Counted from the stretch's first letter, positions 9,290 to 18,469 are shown. The stretch: 64,000 nucleotides of DNA from Aquiflexum lacus (GCF_015476655.1 NZ_JABFHF010000027.1:1-64000), one strand, 5' to 3'. The notes: generated by a model from the letters alone, not told the origin. Translations and numbers: made by a program.

Positions 9290-11626
9290 TTACTTCTTCC
9301 TAAACCTCAAAAGATACCTTTGCCCATCATCACTTAACTCGAATAAATAAAGTCCCGAATTTAATCCCTCCACAATTTGCTCCAATTGATCTTCCCTAAA
9401 ACTGCCTGAATAATAAACATGCCCTGTGAAATCAAATATCCTTAAGCTGAGGATATTCCCATCTAATTCCTGTGGTATCGAAACCTGAATTGGACCTGAG
9501 GTATAAGGATTTGGCCAAAGCAGTAATTTGGATTCGAGGTCAGAATTTTTGATACCTTCCAACCTAAAAACTTTGCTATCACTGCTTTCTCCATTTTGAT
9601 CCACTTGTTTGATCCGATAAAAAACATTGGTTGAAGTGAGTTTTTCTCTATAAGTAAAATTATACTGCTGAACAGTTTCACTATTGCCCAAGGAGAGTAC
9701 TTCACCGACCAAATGGAAATTGTCCAAGCCATCCAAAGATCTGTAGATCAAAAAGGTTTTATTTTGTGATTCCGTGGCAGTAGACCAAGAAATTTGGATT
9801 TCACCTTTGTTCCAATGGGCTTGGAAATTAAGCCATGATACTGGAAGAATAGAAAGTTCACGAAAACTTCCAATGGTAAATGTTACGCCATTAAGGTCTC
9901 CAAATTGCAAATCTCTTCTTGCCCAAAGGGTATCAGGGTCTGCGCCTGGCAAGTGTATTCCCGGTGCGGCTAGTCCATTGCTGACGATTCTGATATCATC
10001 CACATTGTCCACAATCAAATTCTCTGCGGAAATCCTTAATTCAATATCATCAGTACTTGGCGACAAACCTGAAAACTCAAAGTAACTGTTCAATTGGTAT
10101 AATATGGGAGTCCCGTCAACATCATCAAACATCGGGTCCCAATTGGCTCCCGGGATTTCCATTAATCTCACTAAAAGATTTCCTCCGGGTGAATTGCCTA
10201 ATAATCGGATCTTCCTCACCCCTCCATTGAATGTATCTTGAAAAGGAAATGTGGCATTTTCAGCATTCAGGTTTGTTGGAATCTGATTGTAGTGCAATTG
10301 ATGGAGATTCAACCAATTTCCGCCGGAAAAATTAAGGCTACCCCCTCCACTGGTGTTAACATATAAATCAAAGCCATTGAAATCCAGCTGACCTTGCTTC
10401 ATGAAAAAATTGGATTTGGCACGCAGGTCAGAAGACAAAACCACTCTTCCTGATGGCTTATCCAATTCAATCTGTTGAAGGTCCATTAGCCAATTGACCA
10501 CCTGTTGTATTCCGGCACCTTCAAACCGCAAATAGGTGGGTGACTCCAGAATATTCCCTCCTGTCAACCTGACAAAATCCCCCCTTAAAAAAACCGAATC
10601 CGGGAGAAGCTTATTGGATGCATTTTCGAAAAGGATATTATGATAAGTTTTGGGGTTTCCTGAAACTGCCATTGAGGTCCTTATTAATCGCTGATTGCCA
10701 GCATTAGAGCGGAAATAAACATTTCCTTCAAAAAGGAAATTGGCAGCATCCATGACCGGATCATTTCCCAAAAGTACAATATTGGCTCCGGGTTTTAGGT
10801 GGACTAGATTGGCAGGGATTGTCTCCGATCTCCTGATGATTTGTGCCAGTGGAAAATAGCATTCGGAGATTAAGGTAGCTCCAGGTTCAATAATCAAATC
10901 ACCATATGGCCCTGTTCCATTAAACATCGCTTGGTTATTGAAAGAGAATGTTGAACAAGCAGGTAATCCCATCGAATTGACAGTTTGAATTACTGTCCCC
11001 GATTGTATTATAAATGCATTTGCTTTGAATGCTGAATTCACAATTAATGTTTCTCCAGGATTCGGGTCAAAAACTACTGTAAATTTACTGTTTGTAGTGT
11101 TTGCACTCCAGGAAGGTCTATCCACCACTGTTCTTGAAGTTCCTTTGAAAACAATTCTTCCTGACTCGGGATAAATCCAATCTATGGTAGCATTTGTGAC
11201 ATTATTCAGCTCAAATTGGCCCGCGACTTCCCTCATCGCCCTAAGTGCTCCATATATATGTAATTCAAAACTTTGAAGGTTCAATAATCTTCCGGGTGTA
11301 GCAGCACTATACAAATAAATATTACTAGCCTCTTCAATCCCATTTAATCTGATCTCATGTCCTTGATCCAAAAAAATATTGTTATTTCTGTTTGGCTTCA
11401 CGCCAAAACCTGCCGGTACCCAATTGACCCCATCCCATACCTCCCAAACAGAAGCATTGTCAAAATCCCCTGAGGCTATAGTCCTAAAATCCCCGGCTTC
11501 TAATGGAATTTGCGCATCTGCCTGCTCAAGGATGAAAAAAATGAAAACAAAAAAAACAATATAATTCCCATAAATTCGTACCGAATTTGTGTAAAAGCTG
11601 GAATATTTGTCTTTAAAAAAATTCAT
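9290..11626 (-). CDS. T9SS type A sorting-domain surface or secreted protein
   Basis: A 778-residue exported protein. The N-terminal signal anchor (hydrophobic IVFFVFIFFILEQADAQ) is followed by a long region of short beta-strand repeats rich in Asn, Gly and Phe, resembling a beta-solenoid. A fibronectin-like stretch (WNKGEIQISWSTATESQNKT) comes next. The C-terminal ~75 residues carry the type A sorting signal: WPNPYTSGPIQVSIP, LRIFDFTGHVYY, GLNSGLYLFEL and a basic end, LRFRKK. Such tails direct passage through the T9SS encoded at 44-50 kb in this window. No catalytic domain is recognised. It is divergent from the Lnb-like gene, start to start 38 bp apart. Confidence 0.9.
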   Translation of the reverse strand: MNFFKDKYSSFYTNSVRIYGNYIVFFVFIFFILEQADAQIPLEAGDFRTIASGDFDNASVWEVWDGVNWVPAGFGVKPNRNNNIFLDQGHEIRLNGIEEASNIYLYSAATPGRLLNLQSFELHIYGALRAMREVAGQFELNNVTNATIDWIYPESGRIVFKGTSRTVVDRPSWSANTTNSKFTVVFDPNPGETLIVNSAFKANAFIIQSGTVIQTVNSMGLPACSTFSFNNQAMFNGTGPYGDLIIEPGATLISECYFPLAQIIRRSETIPANLVHLKPGANIVLLGNDPVMDAANFLFEGNVYFRSNAGNQRLIRTSMAVSGNPKTYHNILFENASNKLLPDSVFLRGDFVRLTGGNILESPTYLRFEGAGIQQVVNWLMDLQQIELDKPSGRVVLSSDLRAKSNFFMKQGQLDFNGFDLYVNTSGGGSLNFSGGNWLNLHQLHYNQIPTNLNAENATFPFQDTFNGGVRKIRLLGNSPGGNLLVRLMEIPGANWDPMFDDVDGTPILYQLNSYFEFSGLSPSTDDIELRISAENLIVDNVDDIRIVSNGLAAPGIHLPGADPDTLWARRDLQFGDLNGVTFTIGSFRELSILPVSWLNFQAHWNKGEIQISWSTATESQNKTFLIYRSLDGLDNFHLVGEVLSLGNSETVQQYNFTYREKLTSTNVFYRIKQVDQNGESSDSKVFRLEGIKNSDLESKLLLWPNPYTSGPIQVSIPQELDGNILSLRIFDFTGHVYYSGSFREDQLEQIVEGLNSGLYLFELSDDGQRYLLRFRKK

Positions 11627-11664
11627 CTTTGAAAAAGATTAGAACCCTCCATGAATTTAATTTT

Positions 11665-12855
11665 ATGAATCCTTATTTGAAAAAATTACTGCTCACTTAT
11701 ACGTTTATTTATTCGGTTATTTTTTTTGCACCGGCACAGGAATATCAGATCAGCCTGTTGACCTGCGATCCAGGGGATGAATTGTATTCTGCTTTTGGAC
11801 ATAGTGCCATCAGGGTGTTTGATAAATCCAGTGGGCAGGACTTTGTCTTCAACTATGGAACATTCGATTTTAATGTGCCCTTCTTTTACGTCAAATTCAC
11901 TCAGAGGACACTGGACTATATGCTGAGTTTGACATCTTATGACCGTTTTTTGGTAGAATACAATTACAATCAGCGAGGGGTAAGGGAACAGGTTTTAGAC
12001 CTGAGCCCTGAACAAACTAATAAGATGGTAGAATTTCTTAAAGTCAATTACCTGCCTGTCAATCGATTTTACCGCTATGACTTCTTTTATGACAATTGCG
12101 CCACCAGAATCAGGGATGCTATGGAGGAAGTCTTGGGAAAGCAGCTCGACTGGAATGAGGACCCGGTGGCAGAACAAAAAACTTTTCGGAATATGATCGA
12201 TGAGTATGTTTATCGATTGGCTTGGGCTGATTTTGGGATAGACCTTGCTTTGGGTTCTGTCATTGATGTCAAAGCCAAAGAAAGAGAAAAACAGTTTTTG
12301 CCGGATTACATGGAGGCGGCTTTTGGAAGGGCAATAATTATAGGTGATGGCCCGACAAGACCCCTGGTAAAGGAAAATAATGTAATTATGGAGTTTCCTG
12401 AAAGATCTTCAGAATTGGATTTATTCAACCCCTATACCCTATGGTGGCTTTTTGCCATCATCATTATGATACTGACATATTTGGGCTTTAAAAGAAAAAA
12501 ACTGTTCAAAGGTTTTGATATTGCTTTCTTTTCGGTGCTTGGTTTATTGGGACTTTTGATTGTTTTATTATGGTTCTTTACCTTCCATTCACAGACCAAA
12601 TACAATTGGAATATTCTTTGGGCATTTCCAGGCCACTTGATTTTGGCATTTGCCCTTTGGAAGAATAACACCAGCAAATGGGTGAAAAAATATTTATTCT
12701 TTGCCATGATCATGGCCAATATCACCTTGGTGTTTTGGATTTTCGGTTGGCAGTCCTTTCATCCAAGTATTATTCCTTTACTGCTCGTGATTCTCCTCAG
12801 AACCAATTTCCTCTATTATAACTTCGAGAAGTTTAAAGTTAATACAGCCACTTAA
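11665..12855 (+). CDS. DUF4105 / Lnb-type protein (putative lipoprotein N-acyltransferase)
   Basis: A 396-residue membrane protein. An N-terminal signal (residues 1-24, ending FAPAQEY) is followed by the DUF4105 periplasmic domain: LLTCDPGDELYSAFGHSAIR (conserved His), FNYGTFDF and FFYDNCATRIRDAM (conserved Cys). Four to five C-terminal membrane helices follow (about 265-385). Proteins of this family in Bacteroidota are described as Lnb, the enzyme that N-acylates outer-membrane lipoproteins in place of Lnt; the His and Cys are the expected active-site pair. The function here is inferred from family membership. I chose the ATG at 11665. The frame is open upstream to a TTG at 11629, but that start overlaps the divergent gene's leader and adds residues ahead of the signal. 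Confidence 0.85.
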   Translation: MNPYLKKLLLTYTFIYSVIFFAPAQEYQISLLTCDPGDELYSAFGHSAIRVFDKSSGQDFVFNYGTFDFNVPFFYVKFTQRTLDYMLSLTSYDRFLVEYNYNQRGVREQVLDLSPEQTNKMVEFLKVNYLPVNRFYRYDFFYDNCATRIRDAMEEVLGKQLDWNEDPVAEQKTFRNMIDEYVYRLAWADFGIDLALGSVIDVKAKEREKQFLPDYMEAAFGRAIIIGDGPTRPLVKENNVIMEFPERSSELDLFNPYTLWWLFAIIIMILTYLGFKRKKLFKGFDIAFFSVLGLLGLLIVLLWFFTFHSQTKYNWNILWAFPGHLILAFALWKNNTSKWVKKYLFFAMIMANITLVFWIFGWQSFHPSIIPLLLVILLRTNFLYYNFEKFKVNTAT

Positions 12856-12919
12856 TCTTTGATTGTATAAACTATTTACCGTGTGGAAAATGTTATACCT
12901 TTTTGATTAAACATACGAC

Positions 12920-14956
12920 ATGGACTTCAAATTAGTATCAGATTATAAACCTACCGGAGATCAACCAAATGCCATCAAAGAGTTGGTGGAAGGGGTAAAC
13001 AACGGAGACCCTGCCCAGGTGCTATTGGGAGTGACAGGTTCAGGCAAAACGTTCACCGTGGCAAATGTGATCCAGCAGGTTCAAAAACCAACTTTGGTAC
13101 TAAGTCATAACAAAACCTTGGCAGCACAACTTTATGGGGAATTCAAACAATTTTTCCCGGAAAATGCTGTGGAGTATTTTATTTCCTACTACGATTATTA
13201 TCAGCCGGAAGCTTTTATCCCCACTAGCGGGACTTATATAGAAAAAGACCTTTCAATCAATGAAGAAATTGAAAAACTGAGACTCAGTGCAACCTCGGCT
13301 CTTCTTTCCGGACGAAGAGATGTCATCGTAGTTGCCTCGGTTTCCTGTATATATGGCATTGGGAATCCGGAAGAGTTTGGAAAAAATGTCATCCGGCTTC
13401 AAGAAGGGGATCGGGTCCCAAGAAATCAATTACTTTTTAAATTAGTCGATATCCTTTACAGCAGGACCAATAATGAAATGACCCATGGTACATTCAGGGT
13501 AAAGGGTGATACAGTAGATATTTTTGTTGCCTACGCAGATTTTGCTTTCCGAATTTTCTTTTGGGGAGATGAAATCGAAGCCATGCAAAGAATAGACCCT
13601 GCTACCGGAAAGAAGTTGTCAGATGAAAAAATCATCTCAATTTTCCCAGCAAATCTTTTTGTTACGGGCAGGGACGTCATCGATACAGCTATACATGAAA
13701 TACAAGATGACCTGATGAGTCAGGTTTCTTTTTTTGAAAAAGACATGAAACTCATTGAGGCAAAAAGATTGAGAGAAAGGACGGAATTTGACCTTGAGAT
13801 GATCAGGGAATTGGGCTACTGTTCGGGGGTAGAGAATTACTCTCGCTATTTTGACAGGAGAAAGCCGGGGACAAGACCCTTCTGCCTGATTGATTATTTT
13901 CCAGATGATTTTCTTTTGGTCGTGGATGAAAGCCACGTCACTTTACCTCAGGTACGGGGAATGTGGGGTGGGGACCGTTCAAGAAAAATCAATTTGGTGG
14001 AATATGGCTTCAGATTACCGTCAGCCCTAGACAACAGACCACTGAATTTTGATGAGTTTGAAAGTCTGATCAATCAAGCCATCTATGTCAGTGCTACTCC
14101 TGCAGATTTTGAATTGGCAAAAACCGAAGGTGTGGTGGTAGAGCAGATAATCAGACCTACAGGTCTTCTGGATCCGATCATTGATGTCAGGCCGAGCGCC
14201 AATCAGATTGATGATCTTTTGGAAGAAATCGATGAAAGGGTAAAATCAGGGGATAGGGTATTGGTAACAACCCTTACCAAAAGAATGGCTGAGGAATTAC
14301 AGAAGTATCTTGAGAAAACAGGGGTCAAAAGCCGCTATATACATTCTGAAGTGAAACCATTGGACAGGGTTGAAATCCTCAGGGAACTTCGATTGGGAGT
14401 ATTTGATGTGCTCGTTGGGGTAAACCTTTTACGGGAAGGATTGGACTTACCCGAAGTTTCTCTTGTTGCGATATTGGATGCAGATAAAGAGGGTTTTCTT
14501 AGAAATGAGCGGAGTTTGGTACAGACCATCGGACGCGCGGCAAGAAATGAAAATGGAATGGTCATCATGTATGCCGATAAAGTAACCGCCTCTATGAAGT
14601 TGGCCATTGATGAAACAAGTAGAAGGCGAAGTCTCCAAATTGCCTACAATGAGGAACATGGAATAACTCCAACCACCATCATCAAATCCAAGGATAAGAT
14701 CATGGGGCAGACCAAGGTGGCAGACAGTAAGAAAAATGCCAAATCCTACGAAGATACGGTCAATGCCGAAACTTTGGTTGCTGCGGATCCACTAGTCCAA
14801 TACCTGAGCAAAGAAAAATTGGAAAAACTAATCGTGCAGACCCAAAAAATGATGGAAAAAGCAGCCAAAGAACTTAACTTCATGGAAGCTGCAAGGCTAC
14901 GGGATGAATGGCAAGGATTGAAAAATAGGTTGGAGCAGATGAAGAGAGGGGTTTAA
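12920..14956 (+). CDS. uvrB: UvrABC system protein B (excinuclease helicase subunit)
   Basis: 678 residues, full length for UvrB, the damage-verification subunit of nucleotide excision repair. Walker A GVTGSGKT is at 37-44. The beta-hairpin region [20 protein letters not shown] is near 91-110. The helicase motif with [11 protein letters not shown] is near 335, and [16 protein letters not shown] and QTIGRAARN lie in the second RecA-like domain. The C-terminal UVR motif (about 635-670, [20 protein letters not shown]) contacts UvrC. uvrC is in the same window at 43 kb. The upstream spacer is only 64 bp after the Lnb-like gene. The upstream sequence TACCTTTT is a one-mismatch -7 element. No intrinsic terminator is seen after the stop codon. 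Confidence 0.98.
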   Translation: MDFKLVSDYKPTGDQPNAIKELVEGVNNGDPAQVLLGVTGSGKTFTVANVIQQVQKPTLVLSHNKTLAAQLYGEFKQFFPENAVEYFISYYDYYQPEAFIPTSGTYIEKDLSINEEIEKLRLSATSALLSGRRDVIVVASVSCIYGIGNPEEFGKNVIRLQEGDRVPRNQLLFKLVDILYSRTNNEMTHGTFRVKGDTVDIFVAYADFAFRIFFWGDEIEAMQRIDPATGKKLSDEKIISIFPANLFVTGRDVIDTAIHEIQDDLMSQVSFFEKDMKLIEAKRLRERTEFDLEMIRELGYCSGVENYSRYFDRRKPGTRPFCLIDYFPDDFLLVVDESHVTLPQVRGMWGGDRSRKINLVEYGFRLPSALDNRPLNFDEFESLINQAIYVSATPADFELAKTEGVVVEQIIRPTGLLDPIIDVRPSANQIDDLLEEIDERVKSGDRVLVTTLTKRMAEELQKYLEKTGVKSRYIHSEVKPLDRVEILRELRLGVFDVLVGVNLLREGLDLPEVSLVAILDADKEGFLRNERSLVQTIGRAARNENGMVIMYADKVTASMKLAIDETSRRRSLQIAYNEEHGITPTTIIKSKDKIMGQTKVADSKKNAKSYEDTVNAETLVAADPLVQYLSKEKLEKLIVQTQKMMEKAAKELNFMEAARLRDEWQGLKNRLEQMKRGV

Positions 14957-14992
14957 TATAGGGATAAGGGATGAAGGGGGGGGTAGAGCTTC

Positions 14993-15053
14993 ATTGCGAG
15001 GAGCACTTGAAAAACATTGATCTTTTGAATAGTTCTTCGTGCGACGTGGCAAT
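14993..15053. repeat. ATTGCGAGG...GACGTGGCAAT dispersed repeat unit
   Basis: The ends ATTGC (14993-14997) and GCAAT (15049-15053) are inverted, and inside them GCAC and GTGC also pair, giving an imperfect long hairpin. The flanking words (CATTGCGAGGAGC, GCGACGTGGCAATCTC) match, from memory, a small dispersed palindromic repeat common in Bacteroidota intergenic DNA. In this copy the central part is expanded by an AT-rich insert. No transposase is present. Confidence 0.55.
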
Positions 15054-15171
15054 CTCTGGGGGGCGGAGGGAGAAGCGAGAGACGAGAAGCGAGAATCAAG
15101 AGGAAAAAAGGATGAAGGAGAAGGGATGAAGGTAGAAAAGGTTTGAGACAAGAAACAAGATCCAAAGCCTG

Positions 15172-15191
15172 CCCCGATACTTTTATCGGGG
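15172..15191. repeat. CCCCGATA/TATCGGGG hairpin repeat
   Basis: A perfect 8-bp stem with a four-base loop in a non-coding gap. No T run follows on either strand, so it is unlikely to be a terminator. It looks like another small dispersed palindrome of the kind common in this phylum. Confidence 0.5.
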
Positions 15192-15418
15192 AACCAAGAT
15201 CAAATTACAGCGGCAGGGAAAATTGTTTAATGTGCAATGCCCCATTCGCCACTGCCTACAAGGCGTACTAAGATCAGCTGATTATTACCAAGAAGGAATC
15301 ACGGAACACCAGAAGCTGTCACCTAAGACAAGTAAAAGCAGACTCCAATTAAATACTTTAAACCGGGACATGCTCAATTAATACAATCAATAAACCACCA
15401 CTCATCCTAATTTATAAA

Positions 15419-16057
15419 ATGACCTTACAGGAGATACATAAGATTGCACAGCAGGGAGAAGGATTGAAGGTGGAATTCAAAAAGAAAGCTGCTTTTCCGG
15501 AAAAAATAGTCAGGGAATTGATTGCTTTGGCAAATACTGAAGGAGGGTATTTGCTGATTGGCGTGGATGATGATGGAACTGTAAGCGGTCAGCGTTTTAT
15601 AGAAGAAGAAGTCTTTGTGATGGAAAAGGCCATTTCAGATTATATCAAACCCAAATTGGAATATCAATTACACATTTTGAAATTGAATCAAAAAAAAGGT
15701 GTTGCGGTATTCAGGATCAATCAGTCCGACAATAGGCCTCATTTTTTAATGGAAGAAAACAGAAAGAAAGCTTTTGTACGGGTCAGGGATAGAAGTATTC
15801 AGGCCAGTAAGGAAATGTGGGAAATCCTCAGAAGAGGGAGAATTCCGAAGGATATGGTTTTCACTTATGGAGAAAAAGAAAACATCCTGATCAAAACCCT
15901 GAATGATAAAGGCAAAATCACGCTAAAAGAATTTCAAAGCTTGGCAAAACTTCCGAGGTTTCTGGCTTCAAAAACGCTGGTCAGACTCGTTTTGGCCAAT
16001 GTAATTAAAATAGTGCCTCAAGAAATAGAAGATTTTTACACCCTCAAAGAATCATAA
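15419..16057 (+). CDS. AlbA_2 (Schlafen-type) nucleic-acid-binding protein
   Basis: A 212-residue protein with an N-terminal AlbA_2/Schlafen domain (about 12-140): GLKVEFKKK, VRELIALANTEGGYLLIGVDDDG and the strand KAFVRVRDRS. A short winged-helix-like C-terminus follows (about 150-212). The family binds RNA or DNA and appears in transcription regulators and antiphage proteins, but a lone domain of this type has no assigned role. It is bounded upstream by the repeat-rich gap, and its last 6 bp overlap the convergent PLP enzyme gene. I see no partner gene that would make it part of a defence cassette. Confidence 0.8.
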   Translation: MTLQEIHKIAQQGEGLKVEFKKKAAFPEKIVRELIALANTEGGYLLIGVDDDGTVSGQRFIEEEVFVMEKAISDYIKPKLEYQLHILKLNQKKGVAVFRINQSDNRPHFLMEENRKKAFVRVRDRSIQASKEMWEILRRGRIPKDMVFTYGEKENILIKTLNDKGKITLKEFQSLAKLPRFLASKTLVRLVLANVIKIVPQEIEDFYTLKES

Positions 16058-17008
16058 AGGTAAGGATGTTCCATATTTTTGGTTGTACCCGGCTATTCCC
16101 TGAAGTCCTCCGGTATGGATAGCCAATAAATGAGACCCCTTAGGAAAATGATCCTTACGAATAAGCTCTATTATACCAAACATCATTTTACCTGTATAAA
16201 CCTGATCCAAGGGAATTTGGAATTGATCATAAAACCACCGAATAAAATCAATCAGTTCCCGATTGGTTTTTCCATAACCTCCAAAATGAAACTGATTGAA
16301 AATCTGGTATTCCCACGAATGTTTAATGTTGAACTTTGAAAACAGGTTAGTCATTTCATCAAAAATGAAATCCCCTTTCAAAGCTGAAAATCCAAGAAGC
16401 TTTTGGTGCGGGGCGATGCTGTCCAACAAACCTGCAAAAGTACCTCCTGTTCCGATTGAGGTAGCGATATGTGAAAATTCATAGGTAGATTCATTTAAGA
16501 TCTCCTTTGTCCCCTGAATGGCCAATTCATTTGTTCCCCCTTCGGGGATTAGGTAGAAATCACCGAATTCCTTTTCTAAACTTTGAATAATTTCCTCATC
16601 ATTTTTCCTTCTGTAATCTGTCCTATTGATATAATGGAGATGCATCCCAGAAGATGCTGCAAAGGAAAGGGTTGGGTTTAAACGTTGATGTTCTTCTCCA
16701 CGAATCACACCAATGGAAGCAAAACCCAGTTTTTTTGCGGCTGCGGCAACAGCAAAAATATGGTTGGAATAAGCTCCACCAAAAGTCAATAATACTGATT
16801 CCCCCAATCTTTGAGCTTCAATGAGGTTATATTTCAATTTAAAGAACTTATTACCCGAAGCTAGCGGATGGACTTGATCGAGTCTTTTGATGGACAGTCG
16901 AATTCCCTTTTCCTTCAATAAAGGAAAATCAAGCTCTTGTGTCTCTATTTGATGGGGAATTAACAACTCTTTGATTAATAATACCCCAAATATCCAAAAC
17001 TTTATCAA
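16052..17008 (-). CDS. PLP-dependent ACC deaminase / D-cysteine desulfhydrase family protein
   Basis: A fold-type II PLP enzyme of about 304-318 residues. The cofactor Lys lies in SGNKFFKLKYN (about residue 54). LTFGGAYSNHIFAVAAAAKKLG is the conserved substrate-site helix, and SIGTGGTFAG is the phosphate-binding loop. The family includes 1-aminocyclopropane-1-carboxylate deaminase and D-cysteine desulfhydrase; sequence alone does not separate them. The start is uncertain. No ATG exists near the N-terminus, only TTG at 17008 or TTG at 16966, and the latter gives a family-like beginning (LIPHQIETQ). It is divergent from rluD, with at most 19-61 bp between starts. Confidence 0.85.
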   Translation of the reverse strand: MIKFWIFGVLLIKELLIPHQIETQELDFPLLKEKGIRLSIKRLDQVHPLASGNKFFKLKYNLIEAQRLGESVLLTFGGAYSNHIFAVAAAAKKLGFASIGVIRGEEHQRLNPTLSFAASSGMHLHYINRTDYRRKNDEEIIQSLEKEFGDFYLIPEGGTNELAIQGTKEILNESTYEFSHIATSIGTGGTFAGLLDSIAPHQKLLGFSALKGDFIFDEMTNLFSKFNIKHSWEYQIFNQFHFGGYGKTNRELIDFIRWFYDQFQIPLDQVYTGKMMFGIIELIRKDHFPKGSHLLAIHTGGLQGIAGYNQKYGTSLPL

Positions 17009-17015
17009 ATGCCCT

Positions 17016-17023
17016 TAATTTTG
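17016..17023 (+). promoter_or_regulatory. -7 element TAATTTTG directly in front of rluD
   Basis: An exact TAnnTTTG match whose last base is 4 nt before the rluD ATG (17028). If transcription starts about 4 nt after the element, the message begins at or next to the start codon. Confidence 0.5.
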
Positions 17024-17027
17024 CATC

Positions 17028-18071
17028 ATGGGAAATCAGATTGAACCGGAAAATTTTGAAGAGGATGAAGAAGTTGAGTTATTTGAGCACCACAGTTTTG
17101 TGGTGGACAAAGGGCAAAGTTTGCTTAGAATAGATAAGTTCCTCACTGACAAAGTAGCCAACTCCACTAGGAATAGGGTTCAGAATGCCATTGAAGCAGG
17201 AAATGTTCTGGTGAATGGCAAACAGGTCAAACCCAATTATAAGATTAAGCCTTTGGATGAGATCAAGGTTTACATGGAAAAGCCTGTAATGCATACCGAA
17301 GTAATTGCAGAACCCATTGCGCTTGATATCATTTTTGAAGATGACTACCTTTTGATCGTTAACAAGCCCCCGGGAATGGTAGTCCATCCGGCCCATGGAA
17401 ATTGGACCGGGACACTTGTCAATGGATTGGTATATTATTTCAATCAGCTTCCAACCTTGCCAGGAAATACAGGAAGGCCAGGTTTGGTACATAGGATAGA
17501 TAAAGACACCTCAGGACTTCTGGTAATTGCGAAATCGGAAATTGCCATGACAAATCTGGCAAACCAGTTTTTCCACCATGATATTGACAGAACTTACTTG
17601 GCATTGGTTTGGGGAGAACCTAATGAAGATGAGGGAACGATTGTCGCCCATGTAGGTAGAAGTGCAAAAAACAGAAAAGTGATGGAGTCATTTCCTGATG
17701 GTTCTCAAGGAAAACATGCTGTTACCCATTGGAAAGTCATCAAAAGGTTACGCTATGTCACGTTGATCCAATGTAATCTGGAAACCGGTAGAACCCACCA
17801 AATCCGGGCCCACATGAAGCATATTGGACATCCCTTGTTCAATGATGCGATGTACGGAGGTGACAAAATCAGAAAGGGAACCCAATTTGCCAAGTACAAG
17901 ACTTTTATACAAAACTGTTTTGACCTGATGCCTAGACAAGCATTACATGCCAAATCCCTTGGCTTTGTTCACCCCATCACTAAGGAAAGAATGTACTTTG
18001 AAACTACTCTGCCTAGTGATTTTTCAAATGTTCTTGAAAAGTGGGAGAATTACGTTAAATATGAGAATTGA
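17028..18071 (+). CDS. rluD: RluD-family 23S rRNA pseudouridine synthase
   Basis: 347 residues. An N-terminal S4 RNA-binding domain (about 31-90: LRIDKFLTDKVANSTRNRVQNAI) is followed by the RluA/RluD catalytic domain, with the active-site Asp in VHRIDKDTSGLLVIAKS (about 150-165) and the late motif LETGRTHQIRAHMKHIGHPLFND. The family isomerises uridines in helix 69 of 23S rRNA. The acidic N-terminal 20 residues are variable. The ATG at 17028 is well placed for the S4 domain. It is transcribed divergently from the PLP enzyme. The gene downstream is not a protein gene but the tRNA-like RNA region. Confidence 0.94.
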   Translation: MGNQIEPENFEEDEEVELFEHHSFVVDKGQSLLRIDKFLTDKVANSTRNRVQNAIEAGNVLVNGKQVKPNYKIKPLDEIKVYMEKPVMHTEVIAEPIALDIIFEDDYLLIVNKPPGMVVHPAHGNWTGTLVNGLVYYFNQLPTLPGNTGRPGLVHRIDKDTSGLLVIAKSEIAMTNLANQFFHHDIDRTYLALVWGEPNEDEGTIVAHVGRSAKNRKVMESFPDGSQGKHAVTHWKVIKRLRYVTLIQCNLETGRTHQIRAHMKHIGHPLFNDAMYGGDKIRKGTQFAKYKTFIQNCFDLMPRQALHAKSLGFVHPITKERMYFETTLPSDFSNVLEKWENYVKYEN

Positions 18072-18253
18072 GTGCTGTTGAAATTCAAAATCCAGGAATG
18101 ATAATAGGTTAGGTTTTGGCAATTACTGCCTTCATTGATAACCCTTTAATTATTAATGAACCCATAATCCAAATTGGAAACTCAATTAGCATTGTTAAGT
18201 TATTAAAAGTGGTGCTTTCGCAATCGATTTAAAATTAATTATTTTTAAAAAAA

Positions 18254-18268
18254 TGTAAATATTTTACA
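18254..18268. promoter_or_regulatory. TGTAAA-TAT-TTTACA dyad, possible operator
   Basis: A perfect inverted repeat with 6-bp arms about 60 bp upstream of the candidate -7 element of the first tRNA-like RNA. The shape suits a dimeric regulator, but the sequence is AT-rich, so chance is a fair alternative. The rest of 18072-18326 shows no gene. Confidence 0.3.
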
Positions 18269-18326
18269 AATACTGTATTTTTTCTTTAATATTTTTACAT
18301 TATTATTAGAATTTGAGATTTCTAAT

Positions 18327-18334
18327 TAAATTTG
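18327..18334 (+). promoter_or_regulatory. Candidate -7 element (TAAATTTG) of tRNA-like RNA 1
   Basis: An exact TAnnTTTG match 38 nt before the RNA's 5' acceptor strand. A small hairpin (CAATGA 18350-18355 with TCATTG 18364-18369) lies between. No convincing -33 TTG at normal spacing. Confidence 0.35.
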
Positions 18335-18372
18335 TATCGTTGATAACAGCAATGAATATTTAATCATTGTAG

Positions 18373-18437
18373 TGTAGGATTAAATCAAGGAAGAAGTTTT
18401 GAAGAAAAACTTCGGAGGTTCGAAACCTTCTCCTACA
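18373..18437 (+). ncRNA. tRNA-like RNA 1: acceptor + T arm, no D stem
   Basis: TGTAGGA (18373-18379) pairs fully with TCCTACA (18431-18437). A standard T arm precedes the 3' strand: GGAGG, loop TTCGAAA, CCTTC (18414-18430). In place of D and anticodon arms there is a 13-nt unpaired segment containing GG (18380-18392) and one 7-bp hairpin, GAAGTTT-TGAAGAA-AAACTTC (18393-18413), stacked directly on the T stem. Loop position 33 is G, not U, so normal decoding is unlikely. The outline recalls the tRNA-like domain of tmRNA, but at 65 nt it has no message part. It is followed by a strong terminator. No CCA is encoded (TCC follows), which is common in this phylum. It could be a degenerate tRNA; the intact pairing and own terminator argue for a stable RNA. 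Confidence 0.6.
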
Positions 18438-18469
18438 TCCGGTTATTTTGGGTTTATTGTTAATTGACT

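Larger units (their letters stand above)
14957..15418. other. 462-bp intergenic region of repeat debris, no gene
   Basis: No open frame here looks coding. The stretch is a mosaic. GGGATGAAG-type purine motifs occur at about 14960-14985 and 15108-15135. An ATTGC...GCAAT dispersed-repeat unit lies at 14993-15053. AGAAGCGAGAGACGAG-type purine repeats occupy about 15070-15105. A CCCCGATA/TATCGGGG hairpin lies at 15172-15191. Related purine-rich debris occurs at 7598-7625 and 23455-23545. This is an accumulation site for small dispersed repeats between uvrB and the AlbA_2 gene. Confidence 0.7.

Noticed and set aside
15419-17008. AlbA_2 protein plus PLP enzyme as a defence or toxin-antitoxin cassette
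   Set aside because: They are convergent, not an operon, and neither has effector or antitoxin features.
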